NCBI GenBank assembly: GCA_000014925.1
Contig: CP000474.1
Location: forward strand, 2,976,001 to 3,040,000
Source: Paenarthrobacter aurescens TC1
GTDB lineage: Bacteria; Actinomycetota; Actinomycetes; Actinomycetales; Micrococcaceae
Reading direction: 5' to 3'
Length of the DNA stretch: 64,000 bases
The position numbers and the translations under genes were made by a program. The first letter of the stretch is position 1. Each line of letters opens with the position of its first letter. Shown here piece after piece: positions 35,539 to 46,500 of the stretch. Under the pieces are notes generated by a model that was not told where the DNA came from, searched no databases, and saw only the letters and a list, made by a program, of their open reading frames with translations.

Positions 35539-37670
35539 CAGAGCTCCGAACTCTCAGCGAGTACGGCCAGGACAGCTTCGCCATAGCGTTCAAGCTTGGA
35601 TGGGCCAATCCCAGCCAGGCCAGCCAGTTCCTCAAGCGATGAAGGCTTGGCTTCGGCGATTGCCGTGAGCGTAGCGTCCGTGAAGACAACATAGGCCGGA
35701 ACGTCGGCCGACTGGGCTTCGTCCCTGCGCCACTGCCTCAGCGCATCGAACGTTTGTTCCTCATATGTGGGCGGGCACTGGTTACAGCGCCCCACCTTCC
35801 GCTCGGCTCCACTTGCCAGCATGCTTCCGCAGACCTTGCACGACGCCGGTGCGGCAGCTTTACGTCGGGTGGGACCTGTCTTGCTGCGTGCGTTGGCGGA
35901 AGCCACGGAATTGGGGCGAAGTCCGTCAAGGAACCTTGACGGCTTGCGGTTGGCGCGGCCACCCGGCGTTCGGGCTGTGGACCATGAGAGATTCAGATGC
36001 TCGCGAGCGCGGGTGATGCCGACATAGAGCAACCTGCGTTCTTCGTCAACGTCCTCCGGGGTGTCTGCGAAGGAAATGGGCATGAGGCCTTCGCTGAGGC
36101 CTACCAGGAACACGGCATCCCATTCCAGGCCCTTGGCGGCGTGAAGGGAAGCCAGAGTCACACCTTGAACGGTTGGCGCGTGCTGCGCGACCGATCGCTC
36201 TTGTAGCTCGTTGACGAACTCAGCCAGGGTGAAGGACTCTCCGCGGCTGACGGCAAGCTCATCAGCCAGTGCGACCAAAGCTGCCAGGGATTCCCAACGC
36301 TCTCGCAGTGCACCTCCGCTATGGGGGGCGGCATCCGTATACCCGATTGACGCAACGATGTCCCGTACGATTTGGCCCAGTGCTTCCTGGGGTCCTTCGG
36401 CCACGGCGCGGGTTGCCGCCCGTAACTGGAGGATCGCATCACGGACTTCCTTGCGTGCGAAGAACCGTTCCCCTCCCCGAAGCTGGTAGCCAATCCCGGC
36501 TGAAGCAAGGGCTTGCTCATACGCTTCAGACTGGCCGTTGGTGCGGAACAAGATAGCAATCTCGCTGGCCTTGACTCCGGTATTGAGCAGCTCCTGGATT
36601 CGGCCTGCCACCACGGCTGCCTCGGCCTCGTCATCCGGGCACTCCATGAACCGCGGTTCCGGTCCGGAGGGCCGCTGCGCGACGAGCTTGAGGGGAGGCG
36701 CCCACGCTGCATCTGCCACCGGGCCGCCGCTTCGTCGGGAGCCGAGGAGGTCGTTGGCGAGCTTCACCACTTGCGGGGTGGACCGGTAGTCACGAATGAG
36801 CTTGACGACTGTGGCTCCCGGGAACTGTGCTTTGAACCCCAGAAGGTGCTTGGGTGAAGCTCCGGTGAAGGAGTAGATGGTCTGGCTGGCATCGCCCACC
36901 ACACACAACTCGTTCCGGCCTCCGAGCCACAAATCCAACAGCCGTTGTTGCAGGGGCGAGACGTCCTGGTATTCGTCCACCACGAAGTGGCGGTATTGTT
37001 CCCGGACTGTTGCCGCTACTTTCGGATCCTCCTGGAGGATCCCTACCGTGATGAGGAGAACGTCTTCAAAGTCGATGACGTTCCGGTCGGTTTTGATGTC
37101 CTCGTATGCCTGGAACACCCGGGCGACCGCAGTGAGGTCGAAACCTCCGGGAGTACCACGGTCTTGGGCATTCTCCAGGTAGTTGGCGGGCGTCAGCATG
37201 GACACCTTGGCCCACTCAATCTCGGCCGCAAGGTCCCTGATGGATGCACGGTCAGTGCTGAGGCGAAGCCTGCGGGAGGCCTCGGCGATCATGTTGGCCT
37301 TATGGTCCAGCAGATTAGGTAGAGTGCCGCCGATTGCCTGCGGCCAAAAGAACTGCAACTGCCTCAAAGCGGCGGCGTGGAAGGTACGGGCTTGAACGTT
37401 GGCAACACCAAGATCGCGAAGCCTGCTGCGCATCTCAGCTGCGGCCCGGGCGGTAAAGGTCACCGCCAGAAGCCTCTGGGGGCTGTACACCCCGGAGTGG
37501 ACCCCATAAGCAATGCGATGAGTGATGGCGCGTGTTTTTCCCGTGCCTGCCCCCGCGAGGACGCACATGGGTCCCGTCAAAGTACTGGCTACTTCGCGTT
37601 GCTCTTCATCCAGGCCGCTAAGTATGCGCTCCTCCAGTGAGCCTCCGCCGTCGAAAATTCCTTCGGTCAC
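35538..37670 (-). CDS. uvrD2: ATP-dependent DNA helicase UvrD2
   Basis: 710 residues. SF1A helicase: Walker A AGAGTGKT at 39-46, DEYQDV (motif II), VGDASQTIYSF (motif III), TLASLHAAKGLEWD (motif V). The C-terminus has a four-cysteine zinc module (Cys611, 614, 629, 632) and an HRDC domain (about 636-710), the architecture of mycobacterial UvrD2, which is essential there. The GTG at 37670 overlaps the nudC stop (GTGA), which decides the start over a longer frame to 37703. Confidence 0.95.
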   Translation of the reverse strand: MTEGIFDGGGSLEERILSGLDEEQREVASTLTGPMCVLAGAGTGKTRAITHRIAYGVHSGVYSPQRLLAVTFTARAAAEMRSRLRDLGVANVQARTFHAAALRQLQFFWPQAIGGTLPNLLDHKANMIAEASRRLRLSTDRASIRDLAAEIEWAKVSMLTPANYLENAQDRGTPGGFDLTAVARVFQAYEDIKTDRNVIDFEDVLLITVGILQEDPKVAATVREQYRHFVVDEYQDVSPLQQRLLDLWLGGRNELCVVGDASQTIYSFTGASPKHLLGFKAQFPGATVVKLIRDYRSTPQVVKLANDLLGSRRSGGPVADAAWAPPLKLVAQRPSGPEPRFMECPDDEAEAAVVAGRIQELLNTGVKASEIAILFRTNGQSEAYEQALASAGIGYQLRGGERFFARKEVRDAILQLRAATRAVAEGPQEALGQIVRDIVASIGYTDAAPHSGGALRERWESLAALVALADELAVSRGESFTLAEFVNELQERSVAQHAPTVQGVTLASLHAAKGLEWDAVFLVGLSEGLMPISFADTPEDVDEERRLLYVGITRAREHLNLSWSTARTPGGRANRKPSRFLDGLRPNSVASANARSKTGPTRRKAAAPASCKVCGSMLASGAERKVGRCNQCPPTYEEQTFDALRQWRRDEAQSADVPAYVVFTDATLTAIAEAKPSSLEELAGLAGIGPSKLERYGEAVLAVLAESSEL

Positions 37671-38656
37671 GGCTGGAGGTCTTCGATGACGCCGCCGTAC
37701 CAATGCTCAATCAATGAACGCGCGATGGACAAGCGCGTTGAGATGGTGATTTCACCGCTCAGCACAGCTTCCTGCAGCTCCTCGCGGCTGAACCACCGAG
37801 CCCGGGTGACCTCTACGCCGTCGGGCCGCGCTACGGCGTCGTTGGTTCTGGCGGTGAATCCCAGCATGAGGGAGGCAGGGAACGGCCACGACTGTGAACC
37901 GAGATACTGGCAGGCCGTCACACGGACACCCACTTCCTCCCCGATTTCCCGAACAACAGCCTGCTCCAGCGATTCACCCGGCTCAACGAATCCTGCGAGC
38001 GTCGAGTAGTTCCTGGCGTCCACGGGCCCTCCGCCGCCCAGCAGAAGCCGGCCATCAGGGCCAACCACCGTGACGATAATGGCGGGATCCGTCCGCGGGT
38101 AATGCTCCGAGTTGTCCTTGGGACAGCGCCGAACCCAGCCCCCGGCTTCGATGTCCGTGGGCGTGCCGCACTGCGGGCAATGCGTGTGGGTTGCATGCCA
38201 GTTGGAGATTGCACTGGCCTCAATGAACAAAGCGGTGTCCTTGGCGTCCAGACGCGCCGCGACATCCCGGAAGCCTGCCCATTCAGCACCCAGCGGGACC
38301 GTGGCGGTGCCCGGCGCCGGCGGTTCCGCGACAGTGAACAGCACAACGGACGTGCCTTCCGGCAATGATGACGACGTCAAGGTGGTGCCCAGGTAGATGG
38401 CAGCAACAGCACCGCCACCCGACGCGTTAAGAGCGTCCCAGAGCGGAGCGGCATCCCCGAACCAGAGACCGTCAGCAGTCACCAGCGCTTTGCGCTGCGA
38501 AATGACCATGGCCTTGGCCGTACCGGAAGCGACGAGATCCTCAACCATCCCAGGCTTCATACGGACGCCCGAGCCGCGATCCACCATGGCAGGGCGGACG
38601 GGAAGAACGGTCTCCATCAGGTGATTGGCAAGCGCCGGCGACTCCGTATAACTCAT
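37667..38656 (-). CDS. nudC: NAD(+) diphosphatase NudC
   Basis: 329 residues. Hydrolyses NADH/NAD and removes NAD caps from RNA in this family. Nudix box GFVEPGESLEQAVVREIGEEVGV fits the consensus exactly, followed by the NADH-family mark SQSWPFPAS (third residue Ser instead of the usual Pro). The zinc ribbon has CPQCG and RRC, but the fourth Cys is absent, so a nearby His/Asp (PKDNSEH) may replace it. ATG at 38656; the longer frame is rejected. Coupled to uvrD2. Confidence 0.92.
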   Translation of the reverse strand: MSYTESPALANHLMETVLPVRPAMVDRGSGVRMKPGMVEDLVASGTAKAMVISQRKALVTADGLWFGDAAPLWDALNASGGGAVAAIYLGTTLTSSSLPEGTSVVLFTVAEPPAPGTATVPLGAEWAGFRDVAARLDAKDTALFIEASAISNWHATHTHCPQCGTPTDIEAGGWVRRCPKDNSEHYPRTDPAIIVTVVGPDGRLLLGGGGPVDARNYSTLAGFVEPGESLEQAVVREIGEEVGVRVTACQYLGSQSWPFPASLMLGFTARTNDAVARPDGVEVTRARWFSREELQEAVLSGEITISTRLSIARSLIEHWYGGVIEDLQP

Positions 38657-38850
38657 GTCTCTACCGTACTGACTCGTACCGACAAAAAACATTTGGAAAG
38701 GTCCCCTGTTGTGGACACCACCCCAGGGGATCACCCGCTTGGGCAACTACGCCGTGCTTTCCCCCACATTTGAAGGGTATTTGCTGCGGATCTGAAGACT
38801 CGCCGCACTGCATCATGGCCACGGGCCGCACTCAATCTACCGTGGAGAAC

Positions 38851-39993
38851 GTGAGAAGAACACCGCTCGAACTGGCCGCCATAGCAACCGCGGCGGTGCC
38901 TGGCCTTTCGCCGACGGCCGCAGCCTATTCCCCCGACGACGACGCAGACTTCGACTCAGCGTCGCTGCTCGACGCAGAAGGCAAACGCTGGCGGGTCCGC
39001 TCACCGCGACATCCGGAAGCCAGCACGCGCCTGGAAACCGAATTCATGGTGTTGCGGGCTTTCGCCCCGGCCATCCGCGCTGAGCTGCCTTTTCATGTGC
39101 CCACCATCGCCGGCACGGTGCGGCAAGGAGCTTTGACGACGTTCGTCTACGCCCACATGCAAGGCTCCACGCTTTCCATCGAAGAACTTTCAGCCGGCAG
39201 TCCTGCCCTGGCCCGGGAAGTCGGAGCAGCCCTGGCAGCCATTCACGACTTGCCACTGACCTTGGTCACCAACGCCGACCTTCCCAGTTACTCGGCCAAT
39301 GAGTTCCGGCAACGCAAACTCAACGAGCTTGACCAAGCAGCAACCACGGGCAAGATTCCGGCCACCCTGCTGCGCCGCTGGGAGCACGCCCTCGAAGACA
39401 TAGCACTTTGGCGCTTCAATCCTTCAGTGGTCCATGGGGACCTTCATGAAGACAACCTGATGGTGCAGGATGACACCGTGACGGCCCTGACGGGTTGGAC
39501 CGATCTCCGAATCGGCGATCCTGCCGACGACTTCGCCTGGTTGGTGGCATCCAACGAAGCCTCGTTTGTTGAGGCCGTTTTGAACCACTACACGCAAGCC
39601 CGCCGCGACGTCCCTGACGCCCACCTACTCCGCCGGGCCGCTCTCCTGGCCGAGTTCGCCCTGGCACAGTACCTGGTCAAGGCCATGGCCGCCGGGCACC
39701 AGAGCATGACGGCAGAAGCCGAGTCAATGCTCCAGACACTCGCCGATGACATCGACGAGCAAGTGCGCCGCGATGAAGAAGCTGCACAAGCCGCTGAGGA
39801 CGAGGCCGCTGAGCTGAGAGCGTCGGACTCACCGGCAGAGAGGCCCGCCGTCAGCGTCGCGGCTATCCCCGATGCGGAGTCAGAGAGCCCTGAACACGGC
39901 GACTCAGGCACGAGGTCACTCCATGACGACACTTCCACTGCGGCCATCAGTGTTGTCAGCGTGACCCCGCTTCACGCGGCCGAACGTTCCTAG
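38851..39993 (+). CDS. kinase-fold phosphotransferase (APH/macrolide-phosphotransferase-like)
   Basis: 380 residues from GTG 38851 (GGAG just upstream; frame open to 38770, start uncertain). The aminoglycoside-phosphotransferase fold is seen in the catalytic loop VVHGDLHEDNLMV and the metal-binding segment WTDLRIGDPADDFAWL. The last 80 residues are acidic and Ala/Ser-rich, probably disordered. Proteins like this occupy the same nudC-adnB interval in related genomes and are chromosomal, so drug resistance should not be assumed; the substrate is unknown. Confidence 0.82.
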   Translation: MRRTPLELAAIATAAVPGLSPTAAAYSPDDDADFDSASLLDAEGKRWRVRSPRHPEASTRLETEFMVLRAFAPAIRAELPFHVPTIAGTVRQGALTTFVYAHMQGSTLSIEELSAGSPALAREVGAALAAIHDLPLTLVTNADLPSYSANEFRQRKLNELDQAATTGKIPATLLRRWEHALEDIALWRFNPSVVHGDLHEDNLMVQDDTVTALTGWTDLRIGDPADDFAWLVASNEASFVEAVLNHYTQARRDVPDAHLLRRAALLAEFALAQYLVKAMAAGHQSMTAEAESMLQTLADDIDEQVRRDEEAAQAAEDEAAELRASDSPAERPAVSVAAIPDAESESPEHGDSGTRSLHDDTSTAAISVVSVTPLHAAERS

Positions 39994-40026
39994 ACTCCGT
40001 GGCCGGACTCCAGATGTCCCGGTAAC

Positions 40027-43000
40027 TCAGCGACTGCTCTTGAGCGCCTTCGCGACAATCAGCTCAAGTTCCTCGGCGCTGCCAAGATCGTGCGGACGCA
40101 CAACAGCGTCATCCGCCACATAGTAGAACGCTGCGCTGACGTCCTCGAGGGGCACATCTTTAAGTCTGGCCCACGCGAGCCGGTAAACGGCCAGCTGCAC
40201 CGCCCGAATCGCCAGTTGTTGACCTGCGGGGCGTCGTCCGGTTTTCCAGTCAATGAGTTGCCAGCGGCCGTCGGCATCACGGAACACGGCATCGATGCGT
40301 CCACGGACTACGACGTCGCCAATCCGCGTCTCCACAGGTACTTCGACGAAAGCAGGAGCGCGCTGGGCCCACTCGGACTTCTTGAAAGCCGCCACCGTGT
40401 CATCCAAGCCGTAGGCCTCGTCGATGTGGGAGTCCGAACCGGGCGCTTCATCGAGGTCCAGCATGCCGGTTGTTCCGAAGTACTCCTCGACCCATGCATG
40501 GAAGGCAGTGCCCTTGCGCGCCGAAATGCCCGGTTCACGGGGAACGGGCCTGCGCAGCTGGGACAGAACGGCCGCAGGGTCAGCGCCGAGGTCCACGAAG
40601 AGGGAGGCAGAAATATGGCTGGGCAGGTGGACATCCTGAACGGTCTTAGCCTGCCGTTGGCGATCCAACAGTAGTTCTGCCTCTTGGGACCACTTCCCGG
40701 CCACACCAGTCAGGTCATTTGAGGGTGCATGGCCGGGTTCCTCGATGTATCCGCGGACCAGGGCCGCGGCCCGGTCCATGGCAGAACGTCTGCCGGGAGT
40801 CAGCCTTAGGCGGGCACCGGTCCGTGGGTCTGAAGGCCCTTCCAAGGGGTCATAGGGGAATTGAGCAACCTCAAGCGCTGCGGTCAACGGGCTTTCTTCA
40901 GGCAAGGCCTCCTCGGCCACCGATTCCGCATGGATGACCGCACTGGCGAGCGACTGCATGCGGGCAGCACCGTCTTCCACTGCAGCTACTGCGGCAAGGG
41001 GTGCCAGTTCAGAGAGAAAGGCAGACATGCCGGCCATTCCCGACCGAGAGCCGTTCCAGGCAGCGCTGGAAGCCCACAGTACGAACTTCGCCCGGGTGTA
41101 GGCGACGTAGGCGAGTCTTCTCTCTTCGGCCTCACCGTGATGCTGGACTTCGGATTTGAAGTCTTTCTCCGCGTCCAGCCATCCCTTTTGGTCGGGCTGA
41201 TCCAGGTCCCATTGGGGAAGGTCGGCACGATCACCCCGCAAGGGCCACGGCAAGGCCGCGGCGCCGGTGCTCCACCGCGAATCCCTGTTGCTGGGGAACG
41301 AGCCGGCGTTGAGGCCGGGGACAAAGACAACGTCCCATTCCAAACCCTTGGAAGCATGGACGGTCAGCAATTGCACCGCTTCCCGGTTGGTCTCAACGGG
41401 TGCCACGTCCAAGCCCCCTTCCTCGGAGGCCGCAGCCTCCAGCCAGGACAAGAACGCCAGTAGGTCGATGCGCTGTGATGTCTGCAGGAACCCGGCCGCT
41501 GCATCCTGAAAAGCATCCAGGTTGCGGCGTGCCTGATGGATGCTGATTCCGGGCTTGGCAGCCACCTCGATGTCCAGGAGCATTGCTCGTTCCACCTCGC
41601 CCAGAAGTGTGGTGAGGTCGTCGCCGATGTAGCTCCTCAGGGAGCGGAGCTCCGAGGCAAGGCTGGTCAGTCGATCCAGGGCGGCAGCGCTCAGGCTCCG
41701 CCCATGCCCTGAAGTCCAGCCCGGCCGGGGAAGGAAGTCAAGGGCCTCCACGAGGCTTGCGGCATCGGTGATGTCGCTTTCAACCACTACGCCTGCGGGT
41801 TCTTCGTTGTCGTCAAAAGATTCAGGATGGGCTTCCGGAGCAGACCGGCGGCGGGCAAGGAAACGGGACCAGTCGCTGAACGCCATCAAATCTGCCGGAC
41901 CAATCCGCCATCGTGCCCCGGCCAACAACCTCATCAGAGCATCGGAACGTCCTGGATCGGCGAGGACCCGCAACGTCGCCACCAGATCCACGATCTCTGG
42001 TGTGTCCAGCAAGCCGCCGAGTCCCACGATCTCGTAGGGGATGCCCTGGAGTTCGAACTCGCGGCGGAGGCACTCCATCTGCGCCCGTCGGCGACACAGG
42101 ACCGCCATGGTGGGTTTGACCGGGGTGCCGTCTTTCTCTTCCTCGAAAACAGTTCTTTGGTAGCGACGGACATCGCGGGCTATGGCGGTGGCCTCGTCTT
42201 CATCCGTGCCGAAGCGACCGATCACTACGCTCCCATCCACCGCTGCAGGGCTGGGTACCAACGCGGGGACTGAGACATTACCGGCTGTCTTCCTGTCCCC
42301 TGCCGGACCCTCCGATGCTGCCGCCCTGTTCAAGGGCGCTGCGATGGTGTTGGCGGCTTGGAGGATGTTTCTGCCGTTCCGCCAGGCAGTGGTCAGGTAG
42401 GAAGTGGGCGCGACGGAGTAGGACTCATTGTCGCCGGAGTGGTCCGCATGCCGCACGGGAAACTCCTGCACAAAGTGGAAGAGTTGCCCTGCAGAAGCGC
42501 CGCGGAATCCGTATATCGACTGGTTCGGGTCGCCTACCGCGGTCACTGCGTGGCCCTGTCCGAAAAGACGCGAGAACAGAACAAGCTGCGCATGGGAGGT
42601 GTCCTGGAACTCATCCAGGAGCACCACTTTGTAGCGGGCACGTTCGGTGGTGGCAGCGAGAGGGATGTCGCTCGCAATCCGGGCCGCAAGAGCCACGAGG
42701 TCACCGAAATCAAGGACACCGCGCTGACGCTTCGCTTCCTGGTAGCGGACCACCATGTCGGCAACGCTGCCGCGTGTCCGGAGCATCGCCGCAAGTTCGC
42801 CGGCTGCCTGCGTTGGATTCTTCTTAGCCCCGGCTACATAGGGAAGCTCTTCAAAGGTCTGAACGCGCTCCAAGACCCAGTCCCGTACTTCCCCCGGATC
42901 CTGAAGGTGCTCGGCGCATTCACCGGCCAGCTGGATCACTGCAGTGACGAGTGTGGATTTGGCGGCAGTGAAGTGCTGGTACTCGCCGTCATACGCTTCA

Positions 43001-43530
43001 ACGACTTCGCTGGCCAGCTGCCAGGACTGCGCTCCCCCCAGCAAGACGACATCCCGCTCGATGCCCAGGCGAAGGCCGTAATCCGACACGATGCCGCTTG
43101 CATAGGAGTGGTATGTGGACACTTTAGGTTCGAGGTCGTCGGCTTCGAGGAGTCCCTCCGGGAAGCCAATGCTACCGTCGTCCGCCGCCGCTATCCGCTG
43201 GAGGGTAGCCAGCTTGGACCGTATCCGACTCGCCAGCTCTCCCGCTGCCTTGCGAGTGAACGTCACGCCGAGCACTTCTTCAGGACGCACCCAGCCGTTG
43301 GCCACTAGCCACACCACCCGGTCCGCCATGGTGGCCGTTTTGCCAGAACCCGCTCCGGCGATCACCAGACGGGGCGAAAGAGGTGAGGCAATAATGGCTG
43401 CCTGTTCAGGCGTAGGGTGGTTCTTCTCGCCAAGGATGCCGGCCAGTTCAGAAGGTGAAAACCTTGGCTCGGGAACTACTTCTACACCCAGGGTGCTGGA
43501 GGCGAAGCCGTCCAGGAGCTCGGTTGTCAT
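40027..43530 (-). CDS. adnB: helicase-nuclease AdnB subunit (UvrD/RecB type)
   Basis: 1167 residues. N-terminal SF1A motor with Walker A AGAGSGKT at 58-65, VLLDEFQDTSHAQ (motif II), VGDPNQSIYGFRG (motif III), LLTVHASKGLEWDVVFVPG (motif V). The C-terminal RecB-like nuclease has GRIDAVFRDADG and LIDWKTG with Asp1094 and Lys1096. With AdnA it forms the heterodimeric double-strand-break resecting machine of actinobacteria, in place of RecBCD. ATG overlaps the adnA stop by 4 nt. Confidence 0.93.
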   Translation of the reverse strand: MTTELLDGFASSTLGVEVVPEPRFSPSELAGILGEKNHPTPEQAAIIASPLSPRLVIAGAGSGKTATMADRVVWLVANGWVRPEEVLGVTFTRKAAGELASRIRSKLATLQRIAAADDGSIGFPEGLLEADDLEPKVSTYHSYASGIVSDYGLRLGIERDVVLLGGAQSWQLASEVVEAYDGEYQHFTAAKSTLVTAVIQLAGECAEHLQDPGEVRDWVLERVQTFEELPYVAGAKKNPTQAAGELAAMLRTRGSVADMVVRYQEAKRQRGVLDFGDLVALAARIASDIPLAATTERARYKVVLLDEFQDTSHAQLVLFSRLFGQGHAVTAVGDPNQSIYGFRGASAGQLFHFVQEFPVRHADHSGDNESYSVAPTSYLTTAWRNGRNILQAANTIAAPLNRAAASEGPAGDRKTAGNVSVPALVPSPAAVDGSVVIGRFGTDEDEATAIARDVRRYQRTVFEEEKDGTPVKPTMAVLCRRRAQMECLRREFELQGIPYEIVGLGGLLDTPEIVDLVATLRVLADPGRSDALMRLLAGARWRIGPADLMAFSDWSRFLARRRSAPEAHPESFDDNEEPAGVVVESDITDAASLVEALDFLPRPGWTSGHGRSLSAAALDRLTSLASELRSLRSYIGDDLTTLLGEVERAMLLDIEVAAKPGISIHQARRNLDAFQDAAAGFLQTSQRIDLLAFLSWLEAAASEEGGLDVAPVETNREAVQLLTVHASKGLEWDVVFVPGLNAGSFPSNRDSRWSTGAAALPWPLRGDRADLPQWDLDQPDQKGWLDAEKDFKSEVQHHGEAEERRLAYVAYTRAKFVLWASSAAWNGSRSGMAGMSAFLSELAPLAAVAAVEDGAARMQSLASAVIHAESVAEEALPEESPLTAALEVAQFPYDPLEGPSDPRTGARLRLTPGRRSAMDRAAALVRGYIEEPGHAPSNDLTGVAGKWSQEAELLLDRQRQAKTVQDVHLPSHISASLFVDLGADPAAVLSQLRRPVPREPGISARKGTAFHAWVEEYFGTTGMLDLDEAPGSDSHIDEAYGLDDTVAAFKKSEWAQRAPAFVEVPVETRIGDVVVRGRIDAVFRDADGRWQLIDWKTGRRPAGQQLAIRAVQLAVYRLAWARLKDVPLEDVSAAFYYVADDAVVRPHDLGSAEELELIVAKALKSSR

Positions 43531-46500
43531 TCGGTGACCTGCTTTCCTCTGGCGCACAACGGGCAAATATCCGGGAGTCGGCATCCATGGCCGCCATGCC
43601 CACCCTTGCCGGGGTCGTGACGAGCTTCGAACGTCGCACCGGCCATCAGCGCGGCCGCCTCATTGACCAGGCTTTCCGCCCAGTTATCCGTCGAATCCAA
43701 TGGATCCTGCTGCTGCACGGCGGGACTCTTTGTCTTCGTCCCCAGTTGGGCCAACACAGCACCGCCGGGGACGAAGCCATGACCGGACCCGGCAAGGGAT
43801 CCGGCGTCGTTCGTTTCCTCCCGCGTTCCAGCATCCAGGAAGGCGCCTCTGAGAACTGCGGCCTGGTACGCACCTAGTTGGGGATGCTTGGCAACCTCAG
43901 CTTTGCCGGGTTGCCGCTTGCCGGTCTTGAGGTCCACGATCACGAGCCTGCCCTCCGGATCTATTTCGAGGCGGTCCACCTGACCCCGGAGTACGGCGTG
44001 GCGGACGGCCTCCTCATCAGGAGCATGAGGATCACCTGTGCCACCGGCATTCACGGCAATATCCGGCAGCTGAACTTCAAAGTCGTGTTCAACCGCCAGA
44101 AGGCTTCTTCCCTCGCTGCGCATGATGAGCACATACTGGGCCAACTTTCGAACCATGAGTTCCGCCCGCTGAAAATCAAGCTTCCCTTCCCAGTTGTCCT
44201 TCATACCCAAAGTGGGCCAGCGGCGTACGAGTTCAGCAACGTACTCGGCTCCCGAAGCATCGGGAAGTTCCTGCGCGATGCTGTGGACCAAGGTGCCCAG
44301 GCTGCGCGCAAAATCGGTGGCAGCTTCCCCTCCGGCTGCTTGGACGAACCAGTCCAACGGGGACTTATGGACCGCTTCCACTTTGGACGGCGAGACGGAG
44401 ACGGTGCCGCCAGCCGGCACCACGGCTTCATAGGAACTCAGCGCCGCCAAACCCCACCACGAGTCAGGATGGGCACCCGGAACGGCTGGTTCCGTGCCGG
44501 CAAGCCTGGCCAGTATGCGGGCGGCTTCATGCGCGGTTCCGTTGATTCCGGTACCCGCGTCTTCCGATTGGGCGTGCTGGCGCAGTTCCGCGACAAGGGC
44601 CCTCAACGTCATGGGACGATCAACAGGCGTGTAGTCGCGCTTGTACTCACCGGAACCCAGCGGCGCCACGTAGTCCAGAAAAGCGGAAGGTTGTTCATCC
44701 TCAGAGGACACTGCCGTGCAGATCAATACTTCACGGGCGCGCGATACAGCTGTAGAGAAGCTCCTGAGTTCGTCGTAGCGAATGTCCCGGAGCCGGCTCA
44801 GGGGCCCGCGCTTCAGGGCGTAGTCCACTCCATGTTCCACGGCGTCGGCATAGACTGTGCTGCCCAGCAGCTCTCCACGCAATCGGGTGTTGGGCCACAC
44901 GCCTTCCTGGAGACCCGCCACTATCACCACCGGCCATTCCCGCCCCGCCGCACTTGCGGGAGTCATGATCTCTACGCAGGCCTCCAACTGTGCCCGCGCG
45001 GCGAGGGTGTCCATAGGCAGCTCCTGGTTCAACAAGTAGTCCAGAAACTGCTCGGGGCCGGAACCGGGCAGTTGGTCCACGAAGCGTTCGGCTGTATGGA
45101 ACAGAGCCATCATGGCGTCAAGGTCCCGATCGGCGCGGGCCCCGGCGTTGCCGCCTTCAAGGGCCGTTTCCGTCCAGCGGGAAGACAGTCCGGTGGCATG
45201 CCACAAAGCCCACAGAACAGATTCCGCGTTGGCCCCGGGCTCGGCGGCGGCCGCTGTACCGGCTGCGATCATGCGGGCGAGCCGGCGGGCAGAACTGCCT
45301 TCAATCCCCAATGAGGCCAAAGCCCCGGGCTGAAGCAGAGCCTCCACCAGCAAAGCGTCGCTGGAGCGGCCGCCACCGCCCGAGAGCTCCTCGCGACGCA
45401 GGGATTGCCGGAGCCTCCGCAACTCGATGGCCGTGGCTCCGCCGATGCGGGACGTCAGGAGGGAAACTGCAGTTTCCGGCGTCAGTTTTCCGGGGTCCAG
45501 GACAATGGCAAAAGCCTCCAGCAACGGCCGCACGGCGACTTCGTCACGGACAGCTGAGTCTGCCACGGGAACGCGCACCGGAATCCCCTGGCCACTCAGG
45601 TAGCGCTGCAACTGCGAAATTTGCCCGCCGTTCCGGACGATCACCGCGATGTCGCTGAACTCCCGGGATTCCCGCAGCTGCGCTTCGAGGATGCGCTGCG
45701 CCACATAGCGCAGCTCGTGCACAGCCGATGGGAGAACATGGCCCTCAACCCGACCATGATCGCTGGTAGTCGCCTGACCCGTGCCTTCCGGACGTTGCGG
45801 TTGTTCCATCTGCCTGGCCAGCTGACCACCGGAACGCTGTGAGATACGGCCTGCCACCCGGGTCCACGCCTCAGCCACCTCGGGCGTGTGCCTGTGGGTC
45901 ACCGACAGCGGGCGTTCGAGAACCTTCTGCTGCGTGCCGCCCAGCAGCGATGGCAACTCTGAGACCAGGTCCGGGCGTGCGCCGCGGAAACCCTGCACTA
46001 CCGTGTCCGGTGAGTAGGTCACCACGACGTCCTTGCCTTCTCCAATGTCGGCAAGAAGTTCGAATACTGCCGGATTCGATTCCTGGGCGTCGTCCACGAG
46101 GATGAGTTGGAGACGTTGCCTCTCGGCGGCGAGGAACTCCGGTGAGTCCTGGAAAATTTGCCGCGCCGTGGTGATGATCCCGGCGGGGTCAAAGGCCTCC
46201 GGCATGCGGAGGTCCAGGACATCCCTGTACTCGCTGTACAGCTCAGCCGCCGCCATCCAGTCAGGCCGTCCGCACTCGTAAGCCAGCCCAACCAAGTCCT
46301 CGGCGGTGCGCCCCGATTCAATGATGCGGTCGAACAACTGCCGGATCTCGTGACGGAAGCCGCGGGTAGGAAGTGCTGCGGTGAGATCCTCCGGCCAAGG
46401 CAGCTGGAATCCCGGGCGGGAGTGGCCTTCCAGTAACTCCTTGATGATGAGGTCCTGCTCGGGGCCCGACAAAAGCTTCGGTGGCCGCGTCAGCGGCAGG

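Noticed and set aside
38851..39993. Macrolide or aminoglycoside resistance gene
   Set aside because: Only the kinase fold is shared; chromosomal repair-gene context and no mobile element nearby.
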